Shown piece after piece: positions 43,548-53,574 of a stretch of DNA of 64,000 bases. Location of the stretch: positions 1 to 64,000 of the forward strand of contig JAGXNT010000041.1 of the NCBI GenBank assembly GCA_019894765.1. Direction: 5' to 3'. A program made the translations under genes and the position numbers. Source of the stretch: Candidatus Heimdallarchaeota archaeon. Lineage in GTDB: Archaea; Asgardarchaeota; Heimdallarchaeia; JABLTI01. Each line of letters opens with the position of its first letter. The stretch's first letter is position 1. The notes below the pieces were generated by a model. That model saw only the letters and a list, made by a program, of their open reading frames with translations, searched no databases and was not told the origin of the DNA.

Positions 43548-45274
43548 AGGTTATCTTGGAATTTTCTATAATCGTTTTCAGTTACTTCTACTTCTGGAGA
43601 GAAGCTATTTGATTTCCAAATTTCTTTGATAGTAGCAAAAGTAGTGTTCTTCACTAAATGCGCTAAATTTATTCTCATTAAAACTTCTTTCGTAAAAGGT
43701 CTTTTTGAGTCAATGAAAACAATAGACTCAAGAAAATCATTCAGAATTTCACTATTTAATACAGAGCAAGTGAATAGTGCTTCATTATAGTTTTGGAAAC
43801 TCAAATAATAACAAGTATCATCGAATAAAACAGGTTTTTCATTATAAGGAGTAACGAATGTGAAAATAGGTTTCTTATAGAATCCAGCTATAGCAACTTT
43901 GTATGGGGATAAAACATAATCTCCGACCCCAAAAATAGCAAAATCTGGTTTCTTTTGAAAGACTCTAGATTTCCTTCGAGAAAATGTCTTCTTATTTTTC
44001 ATGAGATATTGCCAAGTTTTTGGATACATTTCTTTGATTTTGTTTGTATCTTCTGATAATTTTGTCTGTGTCAAGATTAATCTTTTTGAGATATCTTGAG
44101 CATGTAATTTCCTAAGAGCTGATCCTTTTAACAAGGGATAAACTAAATCCTCTTCCACTTCCAGAACTTCGTTATTTTTGTTGAGAAGTTTTCCATCATT
44201 TGCCAACTGTAATTCCAGAATTGTAGCACAATCATGTTTTATGCCTTGACGCCAATTAATTGGGAATTGACCCTCAAGTTGAGATTGCTGCTTGTATTTT
44301 TCTATATTTGAAACAAAATGATTTTCGAACCAGCCAAATTTCTTAATGATTTTACTAGGTTCTTCAAGATCAGAAATAGAGCAAAAGGTATCATTTTTAT
44401 TTGGAGTGAAATCAGCAATAAAAAGCGAGGCATTACAGATTTTTCCAAAATATTCCTTGGCTTTGAAATTCAGAGCACGAATATTTGAAATCTTTAAATT
44501 TGATTTAATTGTCTCTTTGAGGATATTTCTTACTACTGTATTCTTACATAAGATAGCAATTTTCCCTTTGTTTCTAGAAAAGAGCTTTATCAATTTGACA
44601 ATGATAGTTTCAGTAATATCAAAATTGCTTTTTCCTGTAAGAGCATCAATTCCTTTGAATCCTTTAATGTTAGATTTCAAAGGCAAATTATTGGAATTCA
44701 GTGATGATAATTCTGAAATTGTAACCCAAGGTGGATTCCCTATAACTAGAATTGTAGAATCATCTGAATTCAAGATATCCTGATCAAATTCATGTGTGAA
44801 GATGTCATCATGAATTAATCGTATTTCATATCTATGCTTTCCTTGTTCTTCTTGATTTAGTGCTTGACTAACAATTTTGGCTGCAGAACACCAGATATAA
44901 TGCTTTTGAATCTCAACACCATAAATTAATTTTAGATTTCTGAAGACTTTTGTTGCATGTAGAATAAAACTGCCCGTACCAGATGTTGGTTCAATAATAA
45001 CACTAGGATCAAAATTTGAATCAGCTAAAATTTGATACACCTTATCGACTAATTTCTCTGGAGTTTGCACATCTCCCCATTCTTTCGCTTTATGCTCTAA
45101 ATTCTTTTTTGCAGGTTTCTGCATTTTCTCGATATAGTCAATAAATTCTTCTTTATCCTCTAAAGAGGTTAAGAGATTGTCAATATTGGATACTGACTTG
45201 ATAAGAGAATTAGCATCTTGAGTTGTCTTAGTTTTTTTCAAATCATGAAGAAATGCTGTTAAATCTCTAGTCAA
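43526..45274 (-). CDS. N6-adenine DNA methyltransferase (Eco57I/type IIG-like, no nuclease domain seen)
   Basis: The 582-aa protein has the SAM motif I EPTSGTGSF (residues 95-103) and the catalytic motif IV NPPW (180-183), which identify an m6A DNA methylase. Residues 200-330 are the rest of the Rossmann domain, and about 330-560 is a target-recognition-like region with 'YVLSPYKVAIAGFYKKPIF' and 'CYYLSFQNYNEALFTCSVLN', as in Eco57I-class enzymes. An N-terminal PD-(D/E)XK nuclease is not present in its 90-residue lead, and no restriction gene is adjacent, so it is an orphan methylase or has lost its partner. It may mark DNA for regulation. Start ATG 45274. Confidence 0.82.
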   Translation of the reverse strand: MTRDLTAFLHDLKKTKTTQDANSLIKSVSNIDNLLTSLEDKEEFIDYIEKMQKPAKKNLEHKAKEWGDVQTPEKLVDKVYQILADSNFDPSVIIEPTSGTGSFILHATKVFRNLKLIYGVEIQKHYIWCSAAKIVSQALNQEEQGKHRYEIRLIHDDIFTHEFDQDILNSDDSTILVIGNPPWVTISELSSLNSNNLPLKSNIKGFKGIDALTGKSNFDITETIIVKLIKLFSRNKGKIAILCKNTVVRNILKETIKSNLKISNIRALNFKAKEYFGKICNASLFIADFTPNKNDTFCSISDLEEPSKIIKKFGWFENHFVSNIEKYKQQSQLEGQFPINWRQGIKHDCATILELQLANDGKLLNKNNEVLEVEEDLVYPLLKGSALRKLHAQDISKRLILTQTKLSEDTNKIKEMYPKTWQYLMKNKKTFSRRKSRVFQKKPDFAIFGVGDYVLSPYKVAIAGFYKKPIFTFVTPYNEKPVLFDDTCYYLSFQNYNEALFTCSVLNSEILNDFLESIVFIDSKRPFTKEVLMRINLAHLVKNTTFATIKEIWKSNSFSPEVEVTENDYRKFQDNLKPKQLN

Positions 45275-45470
45275 TTTTTATCCAACCATCAATTACAATT
45301 GATTAATTCTTATTAGCAAACATAAGTCTAGGTATTCATTACTTAGTTTTCGAATAAATAACTTCCGAATTTCCCGACGAAACAATAATAAATGATTAGT
45401 CGTGAAAATTAGAATGGTGAATGGTGTTCTTTTTGAATACCAAAAAAAGGTCTCTTGAGTTGAGGATATA

Positions 45471-46079
45471 GTGCCGAGTTTACATGATGCTGAAAAACTA
45501 GTTAATGAACTTGAAAGTAGAGATTTAGATACAAGAAGTAAAGCTATTGATGCCTTATCAACTGCAGGTGAAACAGACATCATTAATTTTCTTATATCAC
45601 TTCTGAAGAAAGATACACACAGATTAGTCAAAGAAGGGGTTTGTAAGACTCTTGGAAAGATTGGAAACAAGAAAGCAATAGATCCACTTGTACAATCACT
45701 TAGCGACGAACATGAAAGCGTTCGCTATCAAGCAACCATTGCTCTAGGTCAAATTGGTGATACAGTTGCAGTACCTCCTCTTTTAGAACTGCTAAAAAAT
45801 AAGGATGATCCACTTGTTCGATCTGAAGCTGCGAAAGCATTAGGAATAATTGGTGATCCTAGTTCTTTGAAAATACTGTTGACTTTGTTACGTAAAGATG
45901 AAGACCGCTTCATAAGATATCACGCAGTAACATCATTAGGGCGTATTGGTGATAAAAAAGCAACAAAGGAAATACAGAAAATAGTGAAAGAAACTAAAGA
46001 TACACGCTTAAAACTTCGAGCAGTAGAAGCTTTGGAATCAATAGAAAAAGCAAATAGAAAACTAGTTGCAGCAGGATAA
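45471..46079 (+). CDS. HEAT-repeat protein (PBS-lyase HEAT type)
   Basis: The 202-aa product has five regular HEAT units of 31 residues with the consensus 'D..A...L...GD..A...L...L.D.....R..A..ALG.IGD', e.g. VRYQATIALGQIGDTVAVPP, VRSEAAKALGIIGDPSSLKI and IRYHAVTSLGRIGDKKATKE. It is cytoplasmic and presumably a protein-binding scaffold or phycobilin-lyase-like relative without lyase function. The start is a GTG at 45471 with GAGG 6 nt upstream. A second HEAT gene is at 28524-29234. A 9-bp hairpin follows the stop. Confidence 0.8.
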   Translation: MPSLHDAEKLVNELESRDLDTRSKAIDALSTAGETDIINFLISLLKKDTHRLVKEGVCKTLGKIGNKKAIDPLVQSLSDEHESVRYQATIALGQIGDTVAVPPLLELLKNKDDPLVRSEAAKALGIIGDPSSLKILLTLLRKDEDRFIRYHAVTSLGRIGDKKATKEIQKIVKETKDTRLKLRAVEALESIEKANRKLVAAG

Positions 46080-46086
46080 GAAAAAG

Positions 46087-46109
46087 GAAATGTGAGTAAT
46101 TCACATTTC
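46087..46109. terminator. 9-bp hairpin between HEAT and aldo/keto reductase genes
   Basis: GAAATGTGA (46087-46095) and TCACATTTC (46101-46109) form a perfect stem with loop GTAAT. On the minus strand it is followed by CTTTTTCTT, so it can terminate the reductase gene, and it lies 8 nt after the HEAT stop. Confidence 0.6.
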
Positions 46110-46117
46110 TTGCTATT

Positions 46118-46921
46118 CTACCATTTCGGTGCAATTAAAGGTGGGCTAAGAAATCGTTTTTCTTTTTCAATCGAATCTATTAATTTCATATCATCTGAGC
46201 TAAGCTTAATATTTTGTGATTCCCAATTTGCTTTCAAATGCACTGGATTAATGCTTTTTGGAATTGGTACAGTTCCTTTCTTCATGAGCCATGCAAGAGA
46301 AATTAAGGCACCACTAACACTATACTTCTTCCCAAGTTCAACTAGTTCGGGAACATCACTGAATCTTCCATGCATTAATGGGAAATAAGGAACAACATAT
46401 ACTCCTTTCTTTTTATGATGAGCAACCAGTTCCTTTTGTTGTAGCCAGGGATGCATTTCGACTTGATTAGCAACTATTGGCTTGTCACAAATAGAAATAG
46501 CTTCATCCACTTGTTGTGGTGTGAAATTAGAAAGAGCTATAGAACGTATTTTTCCTTGATTGACAAGTTTACTCATTGCCTTCAGAGTTTTCTCACCTAT
46601 TTTGCTGAATCTAAAAGGCCAATGAATATACAACATATCAATTGTATCAAAACCGAGTCGCTTCAAGCTTCTTTCAGTACTTTTGACAACTCTTCTAGGA
46701 CTTAGATTATTAACCAATAATTTAGTTGCAACTATGAACTCATCTCGAGGTATTCCGGATTCTTTTACTGCTTCACCAACGACCCTTTCATTAAAGTACA
46801 TTTGTGCAGTATCAAGAAAGCGAAATCCAATTTCGAAACCTTTGATAAATCCATGTTTCGCCTCTTTCGAGTTTCCTTGCATAGTTCCTAAACCTATTTT
46901 TGGGAGCTTAAATTTTGCCAT
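46118..46921 (-). CDS. Aldo/keto reductase
   Basis: The 267-aa enzyme shows the aldo/keto reductase tetrad: Asp37 and Tyr42 in FLDTAQMYFNE, Lys67 in VATKLL and His100 in YIHWP. 'VANQVEMHPWLQQ' and the C-terminal 'IPIPKSINPVHLKAN' (split here: VPIPKSINP) bind NADPH. It reduces an aldehyde or ketone in the cytoplasm with NADPH. The gene is 11 bp downstream of a cupin gene on the same strand and shares its promoter. The substrate cannot be predicted. Confidence 0.88.
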   Translation of the reverse strand: MAKFKLPKIGLGTMQGNSKEAKHGFIKGFEIGFRFLDTAQMYFNERVVGEAVKESGIPRDEFIVATKLLVNNLSPRRVVKSTERSLKRLGFDTIDMLYIHWPFRFSKIGEKTLKAMSKLVNQGKIRSIALSNFTPQQVDEAISICDKPIVANQVEMHPWLQQKELVAHHKKKGVYVVPYFPLMHGRFSDVPELVELGKKYSVSGALISLAWLMKKGTVPIPKSINPVHLKANWESQNIKLSSDDMKLIDSIEKEKRFLSPPLIAPKW

Positions 46922-46932
46922 TGTTAGATCAC

Positions 46933-47280
46933 TTATTCTTTCACTGTTTTAATCATTACAAGTAACATCTTGAATTGTTTTGTTGCATATAATGCATGAG
47001 GAATATCAGCAGGCATTACTAATACATCACCAGTTTTTGTTTGATAGTCTACTTTGTCTATAGTGATTTTAGCTTCCCCATCAATGATGTATACCAAAGC
47101 ATCGAAAGGTGCAGTGTGTTCACTTAAACCTTCACCTTCTGCAAATGCAAAAAGAGTAACATTACCTGTTTTTTGTTTCAACAATTGTCTACTAACAACA
47201 GATCCCTCTTGATAATCAACGATTTTATTTATATCATAGATTTTAGAGAAATCAATTGTACTTTTCTTCTTATCATTCAT
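46933..47280 (-). CDS. Cupin-domain protein
   Basis: The 115-aa protein is a single cupin: 'LFAFAEGEGLSEHTAPFDAL' is the first cupin motif, with His and Asp as possible ligands, and 'GDVLVMPADIPHALYA' is the second motif with a His. Only part of the usual His-His-Glu-His metal set is intact. It is 11 bp upstream of the aldo/keto reductase gene, so they form an operon. The ATG at 47280 is preferred to the GTG at 47292. It could be a small sensor or isomerase; substrate unknown. Confidence 0.75.
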   Translation of the reverse strand: MNDKKKSTIDFSKIYDINKIVDYQEGSVVSRQLLKQKTGNVTLFAFAEGEGLSEHTAPFDALVYIIDGEAKITIDKVDYQTKTGDVLVMPADIPHALYATKQFKMLLVMIKTVKE

Positions 47281-47363
47281 TTGTAACACCACGTGTATTC
47301 AATTACCGTGTTTAATAACTGAAATGCTATAGAAAATAAGAAAAGATAGGATAATTATATTTC

Positions 47364-49517
47364 TTATATTCGTTTTTTAATTCGCCAGATAACAAATACA
47401 ATTAATCCAACAATAACGAAAGGAATTGTAGTAGTTAACGAGATAATGATAATATTCTGGAGACTCATCCAATGAGTTGGTAAATCATCTTGATGAACAA
47501 TAAGCAATCCAGAATATCCTGATGCAAGAAAGACTACATCATCACTAACAAATATGTCATTAAAGTGAACTAGCTCACGGACATTATGAGCATAAAATGG
47601 ACTATAGTCTTGTCGGAAATAGCTACCAATTGGTATAGGATTACTGGGATCGGTTCCATCATAAATAAGTAAACCCTGACTTAAATCAGCCAAATAAATA
47701 ATATTATTCTCAACAAAGACTTCGTAACCACCAAAAGCTAAACCAGGATATTCATCTGTATCAATACTACCAACTAAAACTGGATTTTCTGTATCAGTTA
47801 CATCTAATATGATAAGACCGTAATCTTGTGCAGCTAAATAAACCGTGTCTTCTTCAACAAAAACACCACTTATTAAAGAGGAAATATCCGAGTACTCTGA
47901 GACTAAAGTTAATTCATAATCATTCTCAATTTCAAAGATGAGTAAACCATTGGAAGTTGCTAAGAAGAGGTGATTTTCAACAACATCTAAATCATATAAT
48001 ATAGCGTCAAAATTTGATAAACTGTTAATAACTGAAATATTGGCTGGATTAGTGCAGTTAACGATAGATAAAGATCCTTCATAAATATGATAATACTCAA
48101 AGGTTTCTATTACAAAAGCAATTTCGTTCTTAACAACCATTTCGACATAAGGCAACCAGAATAGAAATTCATTATCATACAGTGAGTTTAACTGAACAGG
48201 AGCGTCAGGACTTGTTACATCAAGAATATCAATTGTTTGGGTAAAATAGTTGGCTAAATACAATCTAGAATTTTCAAGATAGGCAGTTGAATAAAAACCT
48301 AAATTCGCTTTATATCTGGTAATAAGTTTAGGATTTGTAGGATTATCAATATCAAGGATATCTAAACCTCCACCGTAATTTGCTACATATGCCACATTCC
48401 CTTGTACATATGTGTCTGCAGCATGACCATTAGTTAAAACATTGCCAACATTTACGGGAGTACTTGTAAGATCTCCTATGTAGATAATTACAATTCCCGA
48501 ATAGTAATCAATCAGATAAATGAATTCTCCTTGTATTAAAGCCCGAGCAAGGTAACCAAATTGATAGATGAACTCGTTAACCTTAATAACATTGTTCGGA
48601 TCTTCAACATCAAAACAAATAAAACCATTATTACTAAAACTGAAAACATAATGATCAACTACTTGAATTGAATTAGATTGGCAACGAACATCTCTAAATT
48701 TGGTTATCAAAGAATAATTTTGCGGAACAGTAATATCAAAGAAAAATACATCATAAGAATTTGTAATGATCGCTGTAGAATCATATAAATCAAAGCTATA
48801 AATATCAATACCAAATTCCCAAGTTGTAACATATTCTGGATTTCGAGGATTACTTATGTCTAGAATTTCTATACCCTCGAAACCAATCAAATATAGAAAA
48901 TTGTTTTTTATTCTCATATCATTTGGACCAAATAAATAATTCAACTCATAGGTGTTTTCTAGAAACGGTTTTTTTGGATCACTAATGTCAATTACGAAAA
49001 GACCCCTCCATTGTAATCCATAAATATAGTTTCCGTGAATGATAAAATTAGATATATAATCAACTTCATCGAAATTTATGACTAATTTTGCGTTCTTTGG
49101 CGAACCAACATTTAAAACTTTTAATCCATAATCACCACCTGTAATAAAGGCATATTTTTCTTTTACCTCTATTTGATTTAATCCATCTGCATCTGTATAG
49201 TGGCCTAATAATTTAGCTTTAGAGGGATTAGATATATCATAAAAAAGTAAACCAGCTGAATCTAAAGTCACATATGCTATTTTACTCAAAAGAGTATCTT
49301 GAACGAAAATATCGTTTGGATCACCATAGTTATTGTCCCATTGAGCAAGTTCGGAGCAACCTTCTGCTTCTATCAAAGAACTATCTACAGAATTCTTAGT
49401 AAAAAAGTTGTTTTGCTCATTTATTTGTTGACCACTTGAATTAGTGGATAAGCTGATTAATTGTACAATTACAATGAAGCAAATTAAATTCGCCAAAATA
49501 TTCTGTTTCTTAATCAT
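47364..49517 (-). CDS. LVIVD-repeat surface protein with C-terminal anchor
   Basis: The 717-aa product starts with a signal helix (NLICFIVIVQLISLS), followed by about 14 LVIVD-type blades of about 42 residues with the core 'YAFIAxxxxGLxVLDISNPxxPxL', e.g. IRIKNNFLYLIGFEGIEI. They should form one or two beta-propellers. The C-terminus has a membrane helix (NIIIISLTTTIPFVIVGLIV) and a short basic tail. It is a cell-surface protein, likely for adhesion or matrix. Its ATG overlaps the stop of the upstream gene by 8 bases, so the two are translated together. Confidence 0.88.
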   Translation of the reverse strand: MIKKQNILANLICFIVIVQLISLSTNSSGQQINEQNNFFTKNSVDSSLIEAEGCSELAQWDNNYGDPNDIFVQDTLLSKIAYVTLDSAGLLFYDISNPSKAKLLGHYTDADGLNQIEVKEKYAFITGGDYGLKVLNVGSPKNAKLVINFDEVDYISNFIIHGNYIYGLQWRGLFVIDISDPKKPFLENTYELNYLFGPNDMRIKNNFLYLIGFEGIEILDISNPRNPEYVTTWEFGIDIYSFDLYDSTAIITNSYDVFFFDITVPQNYSLITKFRDVRCQSNSIQVVDHYVFSFSNNGFICFDVEDPNNVIKVNEFIYQFGYLARALIQGEFIYLIDYYSGIVIIYIGDLTSTPVNVGNVLTNGHAADTYVQGNVAYVANYGGGLDILDIDNPTNPKLITRYKANLGFYSTAYLENSRLYLANYFTQTIDILDVTSPDAPVQLNSLYDNEFLFWLPYVEMVVKNEIAFVIETFEYYHIYEGSLSIVNCTNPANISVINSLSNFDAILYDLDVVENHLFLATSNGLLIFEIENDYELTLVSEYSDISSLISGVFVEEDTVYLAAQDYGLIILDVTDTENPVLVGSIDTDEYPGLAFGGYEVFVENNIIYLADLSQGLLIYDGTDPSNPIPIGSYFRQDYSPFYAHNVRELVHFNDIFVSDDVVFLASGYSGLLIVHQDDLPTHWMSLQNIIIISLTTTIPFVIVGLIVFVIWRIKKRI

Positions 49518-52269
49518 CTCTTACGCCCCTTTTTTTTCTAAAACGAATAATTATCGTAGTTAAACATAAAACAAGAATTGCTGTACCTAAAACTGATAAT
49601 TCTTTGTAACCTGCAAAACTCGTTGTAAATGTTTTTGTGTAATCTGGATGATCATTTGGATCTAAAGGATCTGATCCATATTCAATTTCTTCGAGGTCAG
49701 AATAAAAATCGTGGTCCGTGTCAGCACTATCAGGTCTTGTATTATACGTATATTCTTCGTAGTTAAGTAAACCATCCATGTCTAGATCTAGGTACTGATC
49801 AGAGGAATCAAGGGGGTTTAAATTGTACTCAACTTCGTAAAAATCATCCATACTATCTTTATCTGTATCGTTATCCAAAGGATTAGTGAAATAGTATACT
49901 ACTTCATATCCGTCTAGTAGACCATCTTGATCTGTATCGCCTAATAATGGATTAGTCATTGAGACATATATTTCGTAACCATCAACAAGTAAATCTTCAT
50001 CTGTATCAGACGATGTAAGATTTGTATTATAGATAGTAATTTCATCATTATCATTGAGACAATCAAAATCACTATCTTTTAGTGTTGGATTTGAGAAATA
50101 AAGGAACTCCTCAAGATTTGTTAAATTATCGTTATCAAAATCATCACTAGCATCGCTTATATTAAGAGGATCTAATCCGTAATGGACTTCGTACCCGTCA
50201 AGAATTAGATCATTGTCGCTATCTCTCAATCCAGTGGTTGTAAAGTATATTTCTTCAAGATAGTTTGCTAAATAATCATTATCAGAGTCTAAACCAATGA
50301 TTTGCAAAGCTCCAGCTTCATTTAAAAGAAAAATCGTATTATTTTGAACGTGCAATCTTGTTCCAATCTCTAGAGCTGGTTGTGAAAATAAATCGATTTC
50401 GCTTTGAAGAGCAATATTATGTAAATCACTTATGTTGTAGACCATAAGAGCAGAATGCCAGGAAGTAAGGTACATCAAATCATCTTCTATGTAAATATCC
50501 ATGAAACCGCCGTAAAATCCACTTAAATAAAAATAAGATGCAAATTGCATTGTAGTGAGATTTACAACTAAAATTTCTTGCTCATAATCAGAAGTTAAGA
50601 ATAAGTAATTTTCATAAAAGAAAGTACTTTCAGCATTATAGTACTCCTCAATCTCAACGGTTTTTATTAGAAGGAGATTATTTGGATTACTATAATCAAT
50701 GAGATGGATTTCACCTCTATAATTTGACAGAATTATTGTTTCATTAGTCATTTCTATAGCAATATAATATCCTGATGGAACATCTACTTGATCTAGTAAA
50801 GTAACTGCTTCTGGATCTGTAGTATTAAATAAATTAAGATCGTTTCCCATAACCGCGACTAGCCCATTCTTTACTTTCATAATGTTGGGATTATAGACAT
50901 TGACTTCTCCGATTTTGGTTATATTAGTTGGGTTTGAAATATTAAGAATATCAATTTGTGTTAACGTAAGTATGTATGCCCGGTTACTCTCAATTTGCAT
51001 ATCATCGGCATAATCTAATTCAAAAGAATTTAGTAATGTTAGATGGGATAGAGTGCTTGCATTGAACACATTAAATCTGTTTCTTTCTAGGACGTAGCAC
51101 AAACCATTTTCATAGTAAACCTCTTTTCCTTGATTAAAACCTGACTGATATAACTTTGTGAAATCTATGAAACCAGTTGTATTATATACAGAAATACCTC
51201 CCAAACCACAAGAAAAGAAGGTATAATTTCCATAAAAATCCATTGAGCTCACATATGATGCATTTATGTCATTAAGAAAATGATAGGTTATAAAGTCGAA
51301 ATCACTAGCATCACGAACATCAACAATTAACAATCGATTATAATCTTCTACGTAAGCATATCCTTCATTAATATAAAATGAGCTTACGTCAAAAATCCCA
51401 TAGGACGCTAAATATTGGGGGGAATAAATGTTTGAGATATTAACGGAAATAAGACTATTAAATGATAATAAAAACAATGCATCATTATAAATTAACGCTT
51501 TTAAAATCTGATAGTATATTGTCCCATGATGTGCAATTACGGGATTTTCTTTATCAGAAATGTCAACAAATAATACGTATTCGTCCTGATCATCATATTC
51601 ATTTGCATATAATATTGAACAATTGTCATGAACTAGAATTTTATAATAAGCACTTGTAAACCCACCTAATTCACCAACAATAGTCATGTTTGTTGGATCT
51701 TGAACACTAACTATTACAATTTTATCCCTATTCGTTGAAATATATCCATAATCATCTTTTATAACAAAATCATGGAAATTATAGTAAAGAAAACAACCTA
51801 TTGGCTCTATTATAGTAGGATCTGATATATTATACGCTTGAATTTTTGTCATAGTTGAACCGGATGGGTAGAAATTATACCCTATAAATAATGTATCACC
51901 TTCAACTTGCATCTTTAATATATCACTAACGCATCTAGTTGATTCACTAAGTATTTTAGGTTCTTCTGGTTCTGTAATATTGTAAATTCTAATTGTGAAT
52001 TTATTATTGATAATAGCTAAATCATCTTTGATGATTATATCCTTATAAAAAATATTGAATTCATTATTAATGATTGAATAATTCGCTTTTTCCGTAAATT
52101 GCTCTATTTCAAAGTATTTTTCCTCAGTCTTATCCGGTGCGGAATCCACTTCGAATTCTTGTTTTTGATTTAATACTGGGATTAATATGACGAGAAATAT
52201 GAGATACACTACGATATGTTTTCGTTTAAATTTGTAATTTGATGTTAAGGCACCAATATCCATTATCAT
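49510..52269 (-). CDS. LVIVD-repeat protein with thrombospondin-type-3 (calcium) repeats
   Basis: The 919-aa product has a signal/anchor helix (VVYLIFLVILIPVL), about 13 LVIVD blades (to about residue 660), and then seven acidic TSP3/EF-hand-like repeats with the core 'DSDNDLILDGYEVHYGLDPL'. Their Asp/Asn spacing D-x-D-x-D-G-L-x-D should bind Ca2+. A C-terminal TM helix (LSVLGTAILVLCLTTIIIRF) and basic tail anchor it. The design is like rigid surface stalks stabilised by calcium. It is first in an operon with the LVIVD protein at 47364-49517, and an ATPase exporting Ca2+ is encoded elsewhere in the window. The ATG at 52269 has GGTGGG close upstream. Confidence 0.88.
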   Translation of the reverse strand: MIMDIGALTSNYKFKRKHIVVYLIFLVILIPVLNQKQEFEVDSAPDKTEEKYFEIEQFTEKANYSIINNEFNIFYKDIIIKDDLAIINNKFTIRIYNITEPEEPKILSESTRCVSDILKMQVEGDTLFIGYNFYPSGSTMTKIQAYNISDPTIIEPIGCFLYYNFHDFVIKDDYGYISTNRDKIVIVSVQDPTNMTIVGELGGFTSAYYKILVHDNCSILYANEYDDQDEYVLFVDISDKENPVIAHHGTIYYQILKALIYNDALFLLSFNSLISVNISNIYSPQYLASYGIFDVSSFYINEGYAYVEDYNRLLIVDVRDASDFDFITYHFLNDINASYVSSMDFYGNYTFFSCGLGGISVYNTTGFIDFTKLYQSGFNQGKEVYYENGLCYVLERNRFNVFNASTLSHLTLLNSFELDYADDMQIESNRAYILTLTQIDILNISNPTNITKIGEVNVYNPNIMKVKNGLVAVMGNDLNLFNTTDPEAVTLLDQVDVPSGYYIAIEMTNETIILSNYRGEIHLIDYSNPNNLLLIKTVEIEEYYNAESTFFYENYLFLTSDYEQEILVVNLTTMQFASYFYLSGFYGGFMDIYIEDDLMYLTSWHSALMVYNISDLHNIALQSEIDLFSQPALEIGTRLHVQNNTIFLLNEAGALQIIGLDSDNDYLANYLEEIYFTTTGLRDSDNDLILDGYEVHYGLDPLNISDASDDFDNDNLTNLEEFLYFSNPTLKDSDFDCLNDNDEITIYNTNLTSSDTDEDLLVDGYEIYVSMTNPLLGDTDQDGLLDGYEVVYYFTNPLDNDTDKDSMDDFYEVEYNLNPLDSSDQYLDLDMDGLLNYEEYTYNTRPDSADTDHDFYSDLEEIEYGSDPLDPNDHPDYTKTFTTSFAGYKELSVLGTAILVLCLTTIIIRFRKKRGVRDD

Positions 52270-52360
52270 TTTCCCACCTTTTCCTACTAAAATGAAAGAG
52301 TAATACTGAATAAAATAATTACCCTTCCATATGAAATTTTAGTAGCATGCCTATTTATAC

Positions 52361-53435
52361 CTATTTTATTACAACATTCCAACCATAAGGATCTTCAATT
52401 CGACCATATTGAATGCCTGTAAGTGATTCGTATAGATCATTAGAAACAGGTCCAACTTCGAAGTTGTTTATTACGTATTTCTTATCTTTGTAATGCAGTT
52501 CTCCTACTGGTGCGATTGATGCTGCAGTTCCAGCTCCAAAAGCTTCTGTTAGATTGCCACTTTCTATCGCTTCAGTTACAGTATCTATTGAGAGGAATTC
52601 CTCTTTAACTTTGTATCCCTTGTCTTTTGCTAATTTGATAACGCTCTCTCGAGTAACTCCTTTGAGGATTGTGCCAGCAATTGGTGCAGTATAGACAGTA
52701 TCATCAAGAACGAAAAATTGGTTCATTGTTCCAACTTCTTCGATATACTTGTGCTCAAAAGCATCCAACCACATAACTTGACTACATCCGAGTTTAAATG
52801 CTGTATTCATAGCCAGAAGAGTAGCTGCATAATTTCCACCGGTTTTTGCTTCACCAACTCCTCCCTTTACTGCTCGAACATATTTGGGTTCAACATAAAT
52901 TTTTATTGGTTTAAATCCTTCTTTGAAGTATGGTCCAACTGGACTCAGGATGATATAAAATAAATATTCATTTGATTTGCGATGTCCTAAAAGTGATTCA
53001 GTAGCTATCATTGTGGGTCTAATGTAAAGAGATGTTCCTGGATTATATGGAACCCAATTTCTTTCAATATCTATTAGCCTATTAAGTGCATCAAGAAACT
53101 GTTTTTCAGGTAAAGGTTGCATAGACATACGAATGGCTGAATCCTTCATTCGTTCTGCATTCTTTTCTGGTCGGAAGAGAGAAACATCTTTTTTATTTGC
53201 TTGACGGAAGGCTTTCATGCCATTCAAAAATCTCTTGACCATAATGCAACACAAGTGCTGCTGGTGATAACACAAAAGGTCCAAATGGTTCGATACAAGA
53301 CTCACGCCAATTGCCATCCTTGAAGAATGTTGTATACATGTGATCTGTAAAAATCTTGCCAAAACCTAATTGATTCTCATCCTTTGGTACAGAACCTCTT
53401 CTTTCTTCTTCTATTAATGAAACTTTAATTTCCAT
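52361..53435 (-). pseudogene. ilvE: Branched-chain amino acid aminotransferase, split by a single-base frameshift
   Basis: Two adjacent frames together encode one fold type IV aminotransferase of about 357 residues. The first (53435-53193) ends in 'VLHYGQEIFE', the second (start within 53362, effectively from 53221) begins 'GMKAFRQANKKDVSLFRPEK'. Homologues read FEGMKAFR without a break, and removing one base at about 53222 (T on the minus strand) joins them exactly. Later motifs are intact: the PLP Lys in AKTGGNYAATLLA and EEVGTMNQFFVLD, typical of the eukaryote-like BCAT branch. It normally moves an amino group between branched-chain amino acids and 2-oxoglutarate. The shift may be an assembly error, a decayed gene, or less likely recoding. 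Confidence 0.8.
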
Positions 53436-53574
53436 TGACTATCGCCTTTTATATTTACGAAATAGCTTTCAAAAAGTTTTAGGCGATTTTTTTGAATGTT
53501 AATCTCCATCAATTATATCTACAAATATAAGATAAACACATATTTACTAGTCCACAATATAATTATAGTTGAAA

